Shown piece by piece: positions 34,479 to 43,347 of a stretch of DNA of 64,000 bases. Both the position numbers and the translations under genes were made by a program. Positions within the stretch are counted from its first letter, which is position 1, and every line of letters starts with the position of its first letter. This stretch comes from Unio delphinus (taxonomy: Eukaryota; Mollusca; Bivalvia; Unionida; Unionidae). The notes under the pieces were generated by a model that was not told the origin of the DNA, searched no databases, and saw only the letters and a program-made list of their open reading frames with translations. The DNA lies in the NCBI GenBank assembly GCA_029339505.1, contig JAQISU010000155.1, positions 15,887,501 through 15,951,500 on the forward strand. The letters are read 5' to 3'.

Positions 34479-35813
34479 CTAATAGTCTAGAATGACTTCT
34501 CTCAAACTGTTGATTTCTATGGCATTATCGAATTCAGCATACAGAATGATATTCACCGTTTCGGTAAGAGGTCCTGCAAACTGAAGTTCCACACGCAGTT
34601 GCCCAGATTTTATAGGGTGGAAATGTCCCTCATCGCTGCCTTGGTCTGGAGTGAAATCAAAAGCCCACAAAGTGTAACCTCTTGCATAGTCGTCGTAGGA
34701 AATACCGTGACTGGTGTTGGTTACTAACTGTCCTGTGGCTTCGTACAGCGATAAGTACGACCTCAAGTAATTCTTCTGTTCGCCAAAGTCGGGTTCGAAG
34801 GGTCTGGTACACAAAATTTTGCCATCGCGACTGACTTCGATTTTGGATACTCTGCTGTGCTTAAACTGGAAAGGATTTTCATCGTGGGCACCGTTGAGGG
34901 CTGCATTGCAGACGATACCGATGAATAAACGTTTGGGTAACTGTCCTTGGAACAGATGATCTTCGATATTAGATCGGAGTCCAGCGGTAATGGTGAAAGT
35001 TTTGACTTCCACGCGTCGTATCGGATACTTGGCTGTCGTTCTGCTCAAAGTGTGACTGATATCATTTCCCACTTTAGGTAACACTTCCACACGACGCACG
35101 TATAACCTGGCTTCTTGGATAATGGTTTTGTATTCGTTGGTATGAGCCATCAAATGGAAAGCAGCACTGCTACGATTCAGTCTCAAGCGAATATCTACTC
35201 CGTTCAGCAAATACTTTTCTTGAAACCACATGTCCAAATGCAAACGATCGAACAGTTATAAACTACGTCCTTGCAAAATTTTCTTTCGACGGTCGTTAAA
35301 ACATTCATTGTGAGGATCGGCAGGATTGACACCCTCAGCTGCTACGGGCAAGGCTGTGTCGTTAAACTTATCTGCTGTGTCAGGTTTCCATACCACGCAA
35401 GCATCTAGATGAGTGTTCTTGGCTTCTTTTCCGTACGTCAAGAGATTTTCGAGGTACGCTCGGTAAGGGTAAGTATCCATGCTACTGCTGATCAGTTTTT
35501 TATTCATGTACAAATCCACATCGCTGAACAAGGAATGCATGAAATTGTTGACAGGAGCTACTCTATCATTGGCTCCTGGATTGGTGTTGTCCGTTTTGGT
35601 TAATTTCACTTTCAAATACAAGTAACTGTTGTTGAGATCGATGTAATCTTCTGGTTGTCCTTTGATTTCACACTCGATGGGAGCTGAATCTGTCAAAGAG
35701 GAGACGGGATGAAATTCGACCCATTGGGCTTTTTGCATGGTCATCATCGTGGGTGGCATGGCAAAGAGATCCAGTTCCGACTTGGAACAGGCACAAGATT
35801 CTTGATGCATCAT
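34479..35813 (-). pseudogene. Major capsid protein (double jelly-roll), one nonsense codon
   Basis: Two consecutive ORFs in the same frame (35256-35813, N-terminal 185 aa; then to 34479, 254 aa) are separated by a single TAA at 35256-35258. The total of about 440 codons is right for a Polinton/adintovirus hexon-type capsid protein. N-terminal landmarks are QWVEFHPVSSLTDSAPIECE and DYIDLNNSYLYLKVKL. The second part has QLPKRLFIGIV and NPFQFKHSRVSKIEV. Such proteins form the icosahedral shell. Apart from the stop the reading is clean, so the break is probably recent. Confidence 0.88.
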
Positions 35814-35859
35814 TTCTTATTCTCAGTCTCTATGTTTTACTTTTAATAATCAAAAATGT

Positions 35860-36228
35860 CTAAGTCTCGAGTGGTTCTTTTTTCTTTGTCTTCCGAACTT
35901 TAGAGATATGGAGACTTTTGGAAGGGTGTCTTCGTCGACGCTTTCTACCTTGTCCTTGCTGTGTCCTCAGGGAAGCGAGAATGCCAGACTCGGTACCGTT
36001 CAGAGCATTTATAGGACTTTCTCTTCGACCCAAAATCTCTTTACCCGTTTGAAGCAAGACATTTTTGCCTGCTCTCAAAAAAGCTTCTTTAGGGTTTTGT
36101 TTGTCAATGAGAACATTTTGAAGAAAATCTTTGCCGTGAGTCAATGCGGCATCTTTTAAGGCGTGCAATCCTCGTGTCACCATCGGTTTTAAAACAGGGA
36201 CCACGGAACGAAAGGCTGATTTAAACAT
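35860..36228 (-). CDS. Small basic virion-type protein
   Basis: 122 residues, intact. The N-terminal half is amphipathic and hydrophobic (FRSVVPVLKPMVTRGL). The C-terminus is strongly basic with GRKRRRRHP and KVRKTKKK. Position between the capsid genes and the basic tail resemble adenovirus-type minor core/cement proteins. That assignment is inference from context, not from sequence similarity I can verify. Confidence 0.5.
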   Translation of the reverse strand: MFKSAFRSVVPVLKPMVTRGLHALKDAALTHGKDFLQNVLIDKQNPKEAFLRAGKNVLLQTGKEILGRRESPINALNGTESGILASLRTQQGQGRKRRRRHPSKSLHISKVRKTKKKEPLET

Positions 36229-36289
36229 ATCTCATAAACCATGTCCTCGTTGTCGAGTGACTCCTTGGTACACAGGATACATCACTTTT

Positions 36290-37219
36290 TCAGTTGTTGG
36301 AGAATCGTTTTTGAAAATGGAGTTTCACTGTGACTTTCCCTTTGGTAAATGGAATATTTTGACCTAGCTCTCCTTTTATAGTAATGTTGACACTGTCGAA
36401 ATACGACTTTCTGACGGGTAAATAATGAGGATGCACAAATTCGCGGTGAACGTGATAGGTATTTCCACCTTCCTCGTCAGCGGTAGTGGTATCCACTTTG
36501 AAAGGAATGACACGCAGTAACGGTACAGAGGTGTGTCCTACCACGTTGTACTCCACCACATCGGAGTACACAAACATCAAGTTGAGTCCTTGGTTCATTT
36601 CTACAGGGAATCGAAAACTATTTTGTAAAATCCAAGTTACTTCTTATGCCTGGTATTTCTTTTTTTGTTCGGGAGCATCTTGAGGTCTCCACCTAAAATA
36701 TCATACAATTCAGGGCAAAAGGTAATGGCTATTATTTTCTTCTCTGAAAATTTGATCATGAGGCGACGAGCCACTTTAATGTTCTCAAAGGTAATACTTT
36801 CTTTGATTTTTCCAGGGGTTTACCAAACACAACATTGAACCTGGTTGCAATCGTAGTCACTAAATGTTGACCGCTAAAATAGTAGCCTGCAGGAATGGTG
36901 AACAATGAGTGGACAGTTGTTTAGTTGTGGGTTCATTTGATTTCTTGGTGTCAATGCCAGTGATGCCTCGTTCATCTAAGGCTTGTTGCAATAGCTTGTC
37001 ATACACTTCAACTGTGAAAAAGTTTTGATTTTCGACGATGTTTTTGATTTGTGTCGGGTGTATTATTTCCACTAAAGCTGCTTCCCAATGATCATCTTGA
37101 TCCAAATGCATGGCTTGAGGTAATTTAGACGTGTAACAACACAATGTGTTGTTAGGAAACACCTCCATGGAACTGTCACTAGGTAACGTTAAGTAAAATT
37201 GGTTAATAGTGTTGTTCAT
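36290..37219 (-). pseudogene. Minor capsid (penton-like, single jelly-roll) protein, frameshifted
   Basis: The N-terminal part (start ATG at 37217-37219, open to 36860) has NQFYLTLPSDSSMEVFPNNT and HWEAALVEIIHPTQ. The C-terminal part (about 36640 to 36290) has FVYSDVVEYNVVGHTSVPLL, PHYLPVRKSYFDSV and a final KVTVKLHFQKR. Both are hallmarks of the penton-like protein of invertebrate Polintons. Between about 36860 and 36640 the reading moves between frames with stops, so the gene is broken at least twice. Its start overlaps the end of the two-TM gene by 17 nt. The role is the capsid vertex. Confidence 0.78.
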
Positions 37220-37634
37220 ATTTCCAATGTTCTTCTGTCGAGGAGTCACTCGAGGTTAAAGGAGTGTCTAAAAGAGGATTGTGATTGGAAGTGTGACTGT
37301 CAGGAGAAGGACTAACGTTGGACGCAAGACTCCCAATATTGTTACTGTTGTTCCCGTTGTAAGAGTATTTCAGGGAAGGATTGGGAAGAAGATACCCGAT
37401 GCAACTACTGAGTAAAATAGTCCACAATTGTTTGTCTCCTTGTTGCAAACTCAAATTAGCAAAGGCTGCACCAATGACACAATACACCACAAAGATTTGA
37501 CAGAAAAAAACGATTTGCGTTTTAGGGACACGTTCTCCACACCACACCCACAAGGGTTGCTTTTGTAAATCTTGCAGAGAAGAAGTGGGTGAAGGAGTAG
37601 TCACTGTGGTTGCTGAAGCTGTATTGAAGGGCAT
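37203..37634 (-). CDS. Two-transmembrane Polinton protein
   Basis: 143 residues from the ATG at 37632-37634 (a longer frame starts at a non-ATG codon). After VPKTQ comes a hydrophobic segment IVFFCQIFVVYCVIGAAF, then QLWTILLSSCIGYLLPNP, and a Ser/Asn-rich tail. I recall similar short two-TM proteins in other invertebrate Polintons. A membrane location is visible; the function is unknown. Intact. Confidence 0.6.
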   Translation of the reverse strand: MPFNTASATTVTTPSPTSSLQDLQKQPLWVWCGERVPKTQIVFFCQIFVVYCVIGAAFANLSLQQGDKQLWTILLSSCIGYLLPNPSLKYSYNGNNSNNIGSLASNVSPSPDSHTSNHNPLLDTPLTSSDSSTEEHWKYEQHY

Positions 37635-37639
37635 GATGG

Positions 37640-38732
37640 TCACTTCTTTTTATAGTCGATGACTTGTGCAGCGTCAATCCAAGAATCAAAACTAGGAGGA
37701 TATCCTTTCCAACGTACTTTGACTTCTTTGACACGACGTTTTCCTATTTTACGGGTTCTTCGTTCGAGAATGCTGTCAATGTCGTACACGTCGTCTTCCT
37801 TTTTGGTGACACGTTGTAACTCAGGCAAGAAAACGTTCCTTTTAATACTTCTCCGTTCATGTCTTCCAATTTATAGACGGTAGGATGACGATCACGCACT
37901 CGTCCAGAAACACGAAACAATTCGGTGGTCCAGTTGGGTAAGTAACCTTTGTCGAAAGTAAGTTTGGTTTTACCAATGCGTACCCAATCTCCCGGGGTTA
38001 ACACTCCTCTACCTTTCTTGGGGACAGCCCTCGTCCGGGACGTACCAAACAGACGCTCAAAAACAGTCACTTCGTTGTCAGGTGTCACCTCTTGTGGGGC
38101 ACGTCCAATGCTTCTATGGTAAGATTGATTGTAGGCTTGGACTAAGTGCAGTAAGACGTCGATGTACTTGAGAGTGTGTTGATGCGTAAAATATTTCCAC
38201 ATGCGTTCTTTCAAGGTACGTTGAAAACGTTCCACGATACTGGCTTTGGTTTCAGGATCTTCGGTGGTAAAAAAATGAATGTCTCGTTTCTTTAAATCAG
38301 AAATTCGGTGCCTTTGTCGGTTTGCCATCGAAGAGGGTGACGACCACTTTGTTTAAACACCAGTTGCAAAGCTGGTACTAACTCTCCGCTCGATTTGGAT
38401 GTCAACGGTACGACCCAGGCAAATTTAGAAAAGACGTCGATGATACAAAACAAATATTTGTAGCCGCGATTGTAGGTGACTAAATGAGAGACATCGGCTA
38501 AATCGGCTTGCCATTGATGATCGATGCCTTCCACTTGAGTGCGACTTCTGTGAAATTTTCGTCGAATGGGTTTGTGTAAAGCGTACGTCGCTTGTTCTTG
38601 TAACCATCGTTGTACTGCTGGTAAACGGAGCTTTTTCAGGCGAGCTTTTGCAGCACGATACAATTTCTGAATGCCTCCGTAACCTGCAGGGTGAGCTGGA
38701 TCGTAGTAAATGCTGGCTAATACCTTCTCCAT
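37640..38732 (-). pseudogene. Retroviral-type integrase with C-terminal chromodomain, two frameshifts
   Basis: The N-terminal part (ATG at 38730-38732) has YGGIQKLYRAAK and the first catalytic Asp in WQADLADVSHL. IIDVFSKFAWVVPL follows, and the second Asp is in QTDKGTEF. The frame then shifts near 38292-38328. The third acidic residue is in ASIVERFQRTLKERM, followed by AYNQSYHRSIGRAP. A second shift near 37744-37828 moves into the chromodomain-like end, DIDSILERR...VRWKGYPPSFDSWI. Family members integrate the element's DNA into the host chromosome. All three catalytic acidic residues are present, but in two frames. Confidence 0.88.
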
Positions 38733-38752
38733 GGTTGTTGTTAATAAGGTAC

Positions 38753-39466
38753 TCACTCTTCGATGATATTGCTTTGGGTGGGACGTAATGGGGGCTGTTT
38801 GGAAACGGTGTTACGTGTCTGATGTGCCACAGGAGTTGACGTCGAGGGTACTAATGGAGGTGGTAATGGGATAGCTTCTTTGGCCTTCTTTTCTTTTCTC
38901 ACTTCTGGTTTCCTTTCTTTCTTTTTCACATCTGTTGAAGAAGGAGTAGCCATCATCTTTTTAACCCAAGTTTTGAGTTCTTCTCGTGGGGGAGTGGGGG
39001 AGGGGGTTAACAAAGAAGCGGCAATCTTACTCGGAAGGGGAGTGGTAGTAGGTGTTTGAAAGAGATCATGGGGTTCTTCTTCCTTGGGTAATGGTGGGGT
39101 AACGTCTGTTTTGACCACTGTAGAGGGTGAGGGCGACGGCCTATTCATTAGAGCCTTAAAATCGGACAAAGTGGGTAGAGCTGTTTGTTCTGCAGCTTTC
39201 TGATGAAAGAGTTGTAGTCGTTTCAAGAGTTGACCGTACTTTTGCGATTTTTCGGTTTCGGATAAATCGTGGCGATGAATCAAGGATTGCAATTCGTGTT
39301 GTAATTGGGACATCTCGGCCAAATTAGGATTGGGTGGTAAATGGGGGGGGGGGGTTCGTTGTTCTTGCCAATGATGGTATTCCATCCATCGTTTGTAAGG
39401 AACCAAAGTCAGTTTTCGTCCTTCCATGGGCTTCCAAAGGTTATGTCTGAGATTGTGGTGCTCCAT
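38753..39466 (-). CDS. Pro-rich coiled-coil protein of Polinton type, function unknown
   Basis: 237 residues, intact, ATG at 39464-39466. The N-terminus has KLTLVPYKRWMEYHHW. A helical, Gln/Leu-rich stretch (residues about 50-95, likely coiled coil) follows, then a long Pro/Ser/Thr/Lys linker. It sits directly upstream of the integrase on the same strand (20-nt gap). I recall proteins with the LVPxxxW start in Polintons but know no function. Confidence 0.5.
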   Translation of the reverse strand: MEHHNLRHNLWKPMEGRKLTLVPYKRWMEYHHWQEQRTPPPHLPPNPNLAEMSQLQHELQSLIHRHDLSETEKSQKYGQLLKRLQLFHQKAAEQTALPTLSDFKALMNRPSPSPSTVVKTDVTPPLPKEEEPHDLFQTPTTTPLPSKIAASLLTPSPTPPREELKTWVKKMMATPSSTDVKKKERKPEVRKEKKAKEAIPLPPPLVPSTSTPVAHQTRNTVSKQPPLRPTQSNIIEE

Positions 39467-39475
39467 AGTGTCCTT

Positions 39476-39918
39476 TTATCTTCTACCCATTCCTTGGGGA
39501 AACCCTTGGGATATCCCTTGATTCATCCCTTGTGTCATCCCTTGTATCAAACCTGGTATTAAGCTTGTCAACATAGGAGCAAGAATGGGTAAAAATCCTC
39601 CGCGTTGCACCAACATCTTTTTTTTTGACGGACGGATATTTTCTTTTGGACCATTTGACGAAGAACGTGTCGATGTTTGGCGAAGCATTTTTTCTGGTGT
39701 GGAGACAAAGTTATTGTGCCTTTCAAAACATTCAAACAACATTCACACATGGTATCGATGACATCTTTGGAGGCTGTTTTAATGATTTGTTTTCGCATGG
39801 GTGGAGAGGCTTTGGACAGGACGGACAACATATCTCCGTGTTTGGCTAAACGAGGAGGTAGTCCTTTCCTTTTCTTTCCTTTGTGGGGTGAATAAGAATG
39901 TTTTTTGCGAGGTGACAT
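39476..39918 (-). pseudogene. Small basic protein with hydrophobic C-terminus, frameshifted
   Basis: The start ATG is at 39916-39918. The body has KASPPMRKQIIKTASKDV, CECCLNVLKG and LSPHQKKCFAKHRHVLRQM. The expected tail, LVQRGGFLPILAPML followed by a Gly/Gln/Met-rich repeat, is in another frame. The switch lies near the run of nine T at 39618-39626, a likely slippage site. This is a protein type I recognise from many invertebrate Polintons (Arg/Lys-rich body, then a hydrophobic GGFL helix). It is proposed to be a minor virion or membrane-active peptide; that is inference. Confidence 0.65.
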
Positions 39919-40085
39919 CTTTGCTTGTTCGTTCCAGAAATACACTGGCGTCAAAGACTTGATACACACCCTCTTTTATCTTCTTTTTTTATTGGCTTCT
40001 CAAAAAGGTAGCGGCATTCCTCGCTAAATCATCAAAAGCAGGGCTAAAGATGCCAGTACGGTTATTAGCTGAATTGATTAATTAA

Positions 40086-40262
40086 TTAAAGATCCCCCCT
40101 TAGGTGACTTCTCTTTTTCTTTGGATGACTGTGTCTTTTTACGAGAGGACGTCGTTGTTTGGTTTTTGAGCGTTTTGTAGGATGACGAAATTGTCTTTTT
40201 CCTTTTCCTTTTTGGACTGTAGAACGTCGAGGGTTGTGGTGTGCACGTTTTTGAGGAGGCAT
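40086..40262 (-). CDS. Protamine-like 58-aa protein
   Basis: ATG at 40260-40262, TAA at 40086-40088. The protein is extremely basic: it starts MPPQKRAHHNPRRS and contains RSKTKQRRPLVKRHSHPKKK, with hardly any acidic residue until the last few. The size and composition resemble small DNA-condensing core proteins of adenovirus-like virions. It lies in the late-gene series between two other small basic proteins. The role in packaging DNA is inferred. Confidence 0.6.
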   Translation of the reverse strand: MPPQKRAHHNPRRSTVQKGKGKRQFRHPTKRSKTKQRRPLVKRHSHPKKKRSHLRGDL

Positions 40263-40323
40263 CCTTGAGTGTTCAGCAGTAGCACAGAAAATACTGATTC
40301 ACGTCGTGGTCTTCAAGTCAATT

Positions 40324-40887
40324 TTATACTGGAATGCGTCGCCACTGATTATCTTTGCGTCGTATCAACTTCATGGCAGGTAACACACGTCGTGAAGGGG
40401 TTCTCAATGGACTCAATCGGGACAGTTCTTGTTTGGACAAATCTAGTAAACTCTTTAACATACCAGATCTTTCTTGGACTTTGACTTTGGGGGCAGGTAC
40501 TTTGTGAGCAGCTGCTACTGCCGCTAATGTGGACGAGGGTGTCACCGGTGGAGGAGACGTTTTGGGAGACGCAGATTTCCAATGTTTCATCATATTAGGA
40601 AAAACGGGTTTGGCTGGCATCACCCGCAACGGAGAAGTGGAAGCATCAGAGGCTACTGGCAACGTAGTCCCTACCAAACGTCCTTGTAGATCTTCTCTTA
40701 TAGGTCGTGGTTGACGAATGTAAGGTTGTGTCCTGGCCGAAGTGCCTTTTTTGCGGGTGACCGCTTTAGTCTGTGGACTTTTCTTTTTCTGTGTTTTGGT
40801 CTTGCCACCCTTGTTCTTTTTCTTAGGGGTTTGTTTGGCTTTTTTGTTTTCTTCTTGGGGTGAACTTTGGGAGTATTGGGATCCCAT
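40324..40887 (-). CDS. Lys-rich basic protein, function unknown
   Basis: 187 residues, intact, ATG at 40885-40887. Residues 10-50 are dominated by Lys/Thr/Gln (KKKNKGGKTKTQKKK), and a Pro/Ser/Ala-rich second half ends in RRKDNQWRRIPV. It overlaps the end of the next upstream gene by 190 nt in another frame, and both frames are Lys-rich there. It is therefore uncertain whether this is true gene overlap or the product of an old frameshift. A candidate DNA-binding core protein by composition. Confidence 0.45.
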   Translation of the reverse strand: MGSQYSQSSPQEENKKAKQTPKKKNKGGKTKTQKKKSPQTKAVTRKKGTSARTQPYIRQPRPIREDLQGRLVGTTLPVASDASTSPLRVMPAKPVFPNMMKHWKSASPKTSPPPVTPSSTLAAVAAAHKVPAPKVKVQERSGMLKSLLDLSKQELSRLSPLRTPSRRVLPAMKLIRRKDNQWRRIPV

Positions 40888-41210
40888 TTTAAAAGGGAAC
40901 GAATGATGACACCTCCTAGAGAACCACTACCTCCAGGTTTCAATATGATTTGCTTTTTGATTTGAGTGTCGATGCAAGGATCGGCCAGTTGCGTCAAGGC
41001 TACTTTGTTTCTGTCAAAAAAGCGTTTGGTTTGATGTGGAATGTGAATGATGCCTTGCAGTATTTGACGTGCGGTCACCGTAAACCATCGTAAGACTTCT
41101 TTGAGACTGGCTTCTAAGACGTGAGCACGTATTTGTGGATTTTTTTCGCGACTGATGCCGTACAAGGCACGAATCAATTTGATGGGAAGATGAGACTGAA
41201 GGGACGTCAT
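40698..41210 (-). CDS. Second small basic protein of the CECxxN/GGFL type
   Basis: 170 residues from the ATG at 41208-41210 (an earlier non-ATG start adds 12). The pattern IKLIRALYGIS, VLRWFTVTARQILQGIIHIP, QTKRFFDRNKVALTQLAD, KQIILKPGGSGSLGG follows the same order as the protein at 39476-39918: helix, Cys/Ala helix, His/Lys helix, then a Gly-rich hydrophobic end. The two look like diverged paralogues. The last 60 residues are Lys/Arg-rich and overlap the next gene. Confidence 0.5.
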   Translation of the reverse strand: MTSLQSHLPIKLIRALYGISREKNPQIRAHVLEASLKEVLRWFTVTARQILQGIIHIPHQTKRFFDRNKVALTQLADPCIDTQIKKQIILKPGGSGSLGGVIIRSLLKWDPNTPKVHPKKKTKKPNKPLRKRTRVARPKHRKRKVHRLKRSPAKKALRPGHNLTFVNHDL

Positions 41211-41279
41211 GTTGACAATGTATGAGAGAAGGTCAAAGTAACCCAAGGTTTTTATAGATTGTTTTAGTGCTTCATATGG

Positions 41280-42011
41280 TTATGTCGACGACGAGGACGT
41301 GTACACGACAGGTCCTCCGTCTTGACACCAGTCGTGACACAAATCGGTACGAAATCGCAAATAATCAGGGGTAGTGGGTTTTAAATCCACGAGTAAATAG
41401 GCGTGTGGCGTTTGAGTGGCATCATCGTACGCATGAGTCAGCCAAGGTGTTCCTAACTGTTTGGCTAATACTTGCACTTGTGATTTATCTCGAGGACTTT
41501 TAAACAAGACCACGTAATGAGCATTGAGACTAATGGTACGATGGGCTTTACTTTGTTGAAATAAATTTTGTGTAATGTAAATGACACTGGCATTAGGATG
41601 ATGCCTTTTACGTGTAAACTACAGTTTAATTTCTTCTTCATCTTCTCCTAACATGTCGTCAAAAATGACCCAATGAGTTTGACTAGGGTCAGACACGATC
41701 CCCTCGTCTTCTTTAGGAATGCCTGCTACAAACACAATGGAATCACCTTGACTTTCTTGCAAAAGGCTGTATGCCGATCGCCACTCTTTGTAACACCACA
41801 CGATGCGTTGAGGTGGACGATCGATCAAATGATGTTTATGTTCGATCAAACGTTTGATAAATTCGGTTTTGCCTTAACCACTCGGTCCAGCAATTAACAT
41901 GTTAAAAGGATGACGAAGATACAAGGCCTCCCAACTAGCCTGATCTAAGTGTTCGTCAATGACTTTGAATGTCGAGGAGGAAGGAGTAGTAGAAATAGCA
42001 GAGTGAGCCAT
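41280..42011 (-). pseudogene. FtsK/HerA-type DNA packaging ATPase, two nonsense codons
   Basis: One continuous frame from the ATG at 42009-42011 to 41280 is interrupted by TAA at 41874-41876 and TAG at 41619-41621. The first stop falls inside the Walker A loop: GPSG, stop, GKTEF. Walker B is visible as THWVIFDDML. The C-terminal part has SPRDKSQVQVLAKQLG and YLLVDLKPTTPDYLRFRT, matching the capsid-packaging ATPase of Polintons. The product would pump DNA into the capsid; this copy cannot. Confidence 0.85.
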
Positions 42012-42104
42012 AGTCGTGTAGTGGTATGACACGATTGACACAAAAAACAGACAAGACAAGAGGTTTTTATACTTTTTTCAAGACACGTTTATTTCAATGC
42101 ATGT

Positions 42105-42530
42105 TTAAATTCGAACAACACGAAAGACAAAAATACATAAAAGCCAAATGGATAAATACAGGGATAAAATACTTAGGGAAACGATCAAAGTGGCATATAA
42201 ACAAGTCACTGTACAACATTGTTTGGGTAACGAAGTTGTCCTAGAGGTAGTGTGCAATGTTCTTATAGTCTCCTCTACATGGGGTATAGTCACATACGTG
42301 TCTTCTCGAAAGGGTCTTTGTGGGGAAATGTCTATGACAGTTCTGTCTTGAACAGAGGGATTGTCCTGGGTGACAGATTCTTTCTCTTCTTCTTCTGGTA
42401 CTGTCACTAACACAGGTTTAAAAGTGACTTTTTTCACTCGATGATGTATTTTACGAACACAACGCTTGGGCATAATGGAATGCTTCGTTTGTCCAAGCCT
42501 CAAAATCCCAACTTTTCCAGTCACGTACAT
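42105..42530 (-). CDS. Single-pass membrane protein, unrecognised
   Basis: About 141 residues from the ATG at 42528-42530, or 122 from 42473. The first two thirds are hydrophilic and contain an acidic PEEEEKE stretch. The C-terminus is a long hydrophobic segment (LYATLIVSLSILSLYLSIWL) ending in FRVVRI, so a tail-anchored or single-pass protein. I recognise no family. It is the first gene beyond the ATPase and belongs to the accessory set with 42451-43335. Confidence 0.4.
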   Translation of the reverse strand: MYVTGKVGILRLGQTKHSIMPKRCVRKIHHRVKKVTFKPVLVTVPEEEEKESVTQDNPSVQDRTVIDISPQRPFREDTYVTIPHVEETIRTLHTTSRTTSLPKQCCTVTCLYATLIVSLSILSLYLSIWLLCIFVFRVVRI

Positions 42531-42921
42531 CTGTCCAATGAGGGTGTAAGTCACAAGCTACACACACATCTTCGTACACCACTTCCGTACGTAAAAGTTG
42601 ACGAATCTTTTGTTTCCTGTAGAGGTCGAGACGTATCCAGATGAAAGCGTAAGGCTTTGAACAGAATAAGTCTCTCGTGGACATTTAAAGGAGTCACCAT
42701 ACTGTCTTTTTTGGTAGGTAGTGATCGTAAAGTGTCCACAAGGAATCGACAGGTAAACGAAATCCCAGAAAACAAGTCACTAAAACACACACTACACGTC
42801 GACCCCAATTCATAGGGCACAGTTCTTGCAATATGTGTTCGTAATCTTTCACCGTGTGAATCTTCTCATTGATATCCTTCCACGGAATCTGTTGGATCAC
42901 AAGTGATAAAGGTTGTGGCAT
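42451..42921 (-). pseudogene. Unrecognised accessory gene, probably frameshifted
   Basis: Three overlapping minus-strand ORFs (42694-42921, 42551-42820, 42451-42684) cover the stretch in two frames. The first and third are in the same frame, separated by two stops, and the second bridges them. The most economical reading is one gene of about 150 codons with a frame change out and back. No motif is recognised beyond an N-terminal MPQPLSLVIQQIPWKDIN and a Cys pair CVACDLHPHW. Confidence 0.35.
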
Positions 42922-42972
42922 GGTTGTTCTCTTTTAACTTCTTTTTTAGGTCGAAGAACATCAGTGTATATT

Positions 42973-43335
42973 CTACAGAGAATCAAATCTCCTCCAAAAG
43001 CGACAGTGATTAATATAACGTGTAATTTCGTCCCACTGCCATTCAGGGTAACGGTCAAGAACGATCAAAACATCTTCAGATGTAAACGTACTAAATTGGA
43101 AACAGAGCAAAAAAATACCCTTGATCCAGAGAAATCTGACACGTTGGTTAATTTTTGTCACTTTCCTCTTGTGAATTTCACGACACAAAAGTTCTACAGT
43201 CACCCATTGAGATTTTTCTTTAGCAAGACCTTGCCAAACGTCCTTGTAGATCTTCTCTTGCAATTCGTGTGGTAATCCTTGAATATTATGTTTTAGAGAG
43301 GGCTTATATACTGGTCTAGGTTTGTTACACGACAT
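42973..43335 (-). CDS. Unrecognised 120-aa accessory protein
   Basis: Intact, ATG at 43333-43335. The start contains IQGLPHELQEKIYKDV, which resembles the first helices of an F-box (LPxEL...I). The match is short and I would not assign it. It ends with YINHCRFWRRFDSL. It sits next to the BIR gene on the same strand. Function unknown. Confidence 0.4.
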   Translation of the reverse strand: MSCNKPRPVYKPSLKHNIQGLPHELQEKIYKDVWQGLAKEKSQWVTVELLCREIHKRKVTKINQRVRFLWIKGIFLLCFQFSTFTSEDVLIVLDRYPEWQWDEITRYINHCRFWRRFDSL

Positions 43336-43347
43336 GGAGCAGTAGTG

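Noticed and set aside
42973..43040. F-box domain in the 120-aa protein
   Set aside because: Only the LPxEL-like helix start (near 43280) matches; too short to assign a domain by eye.
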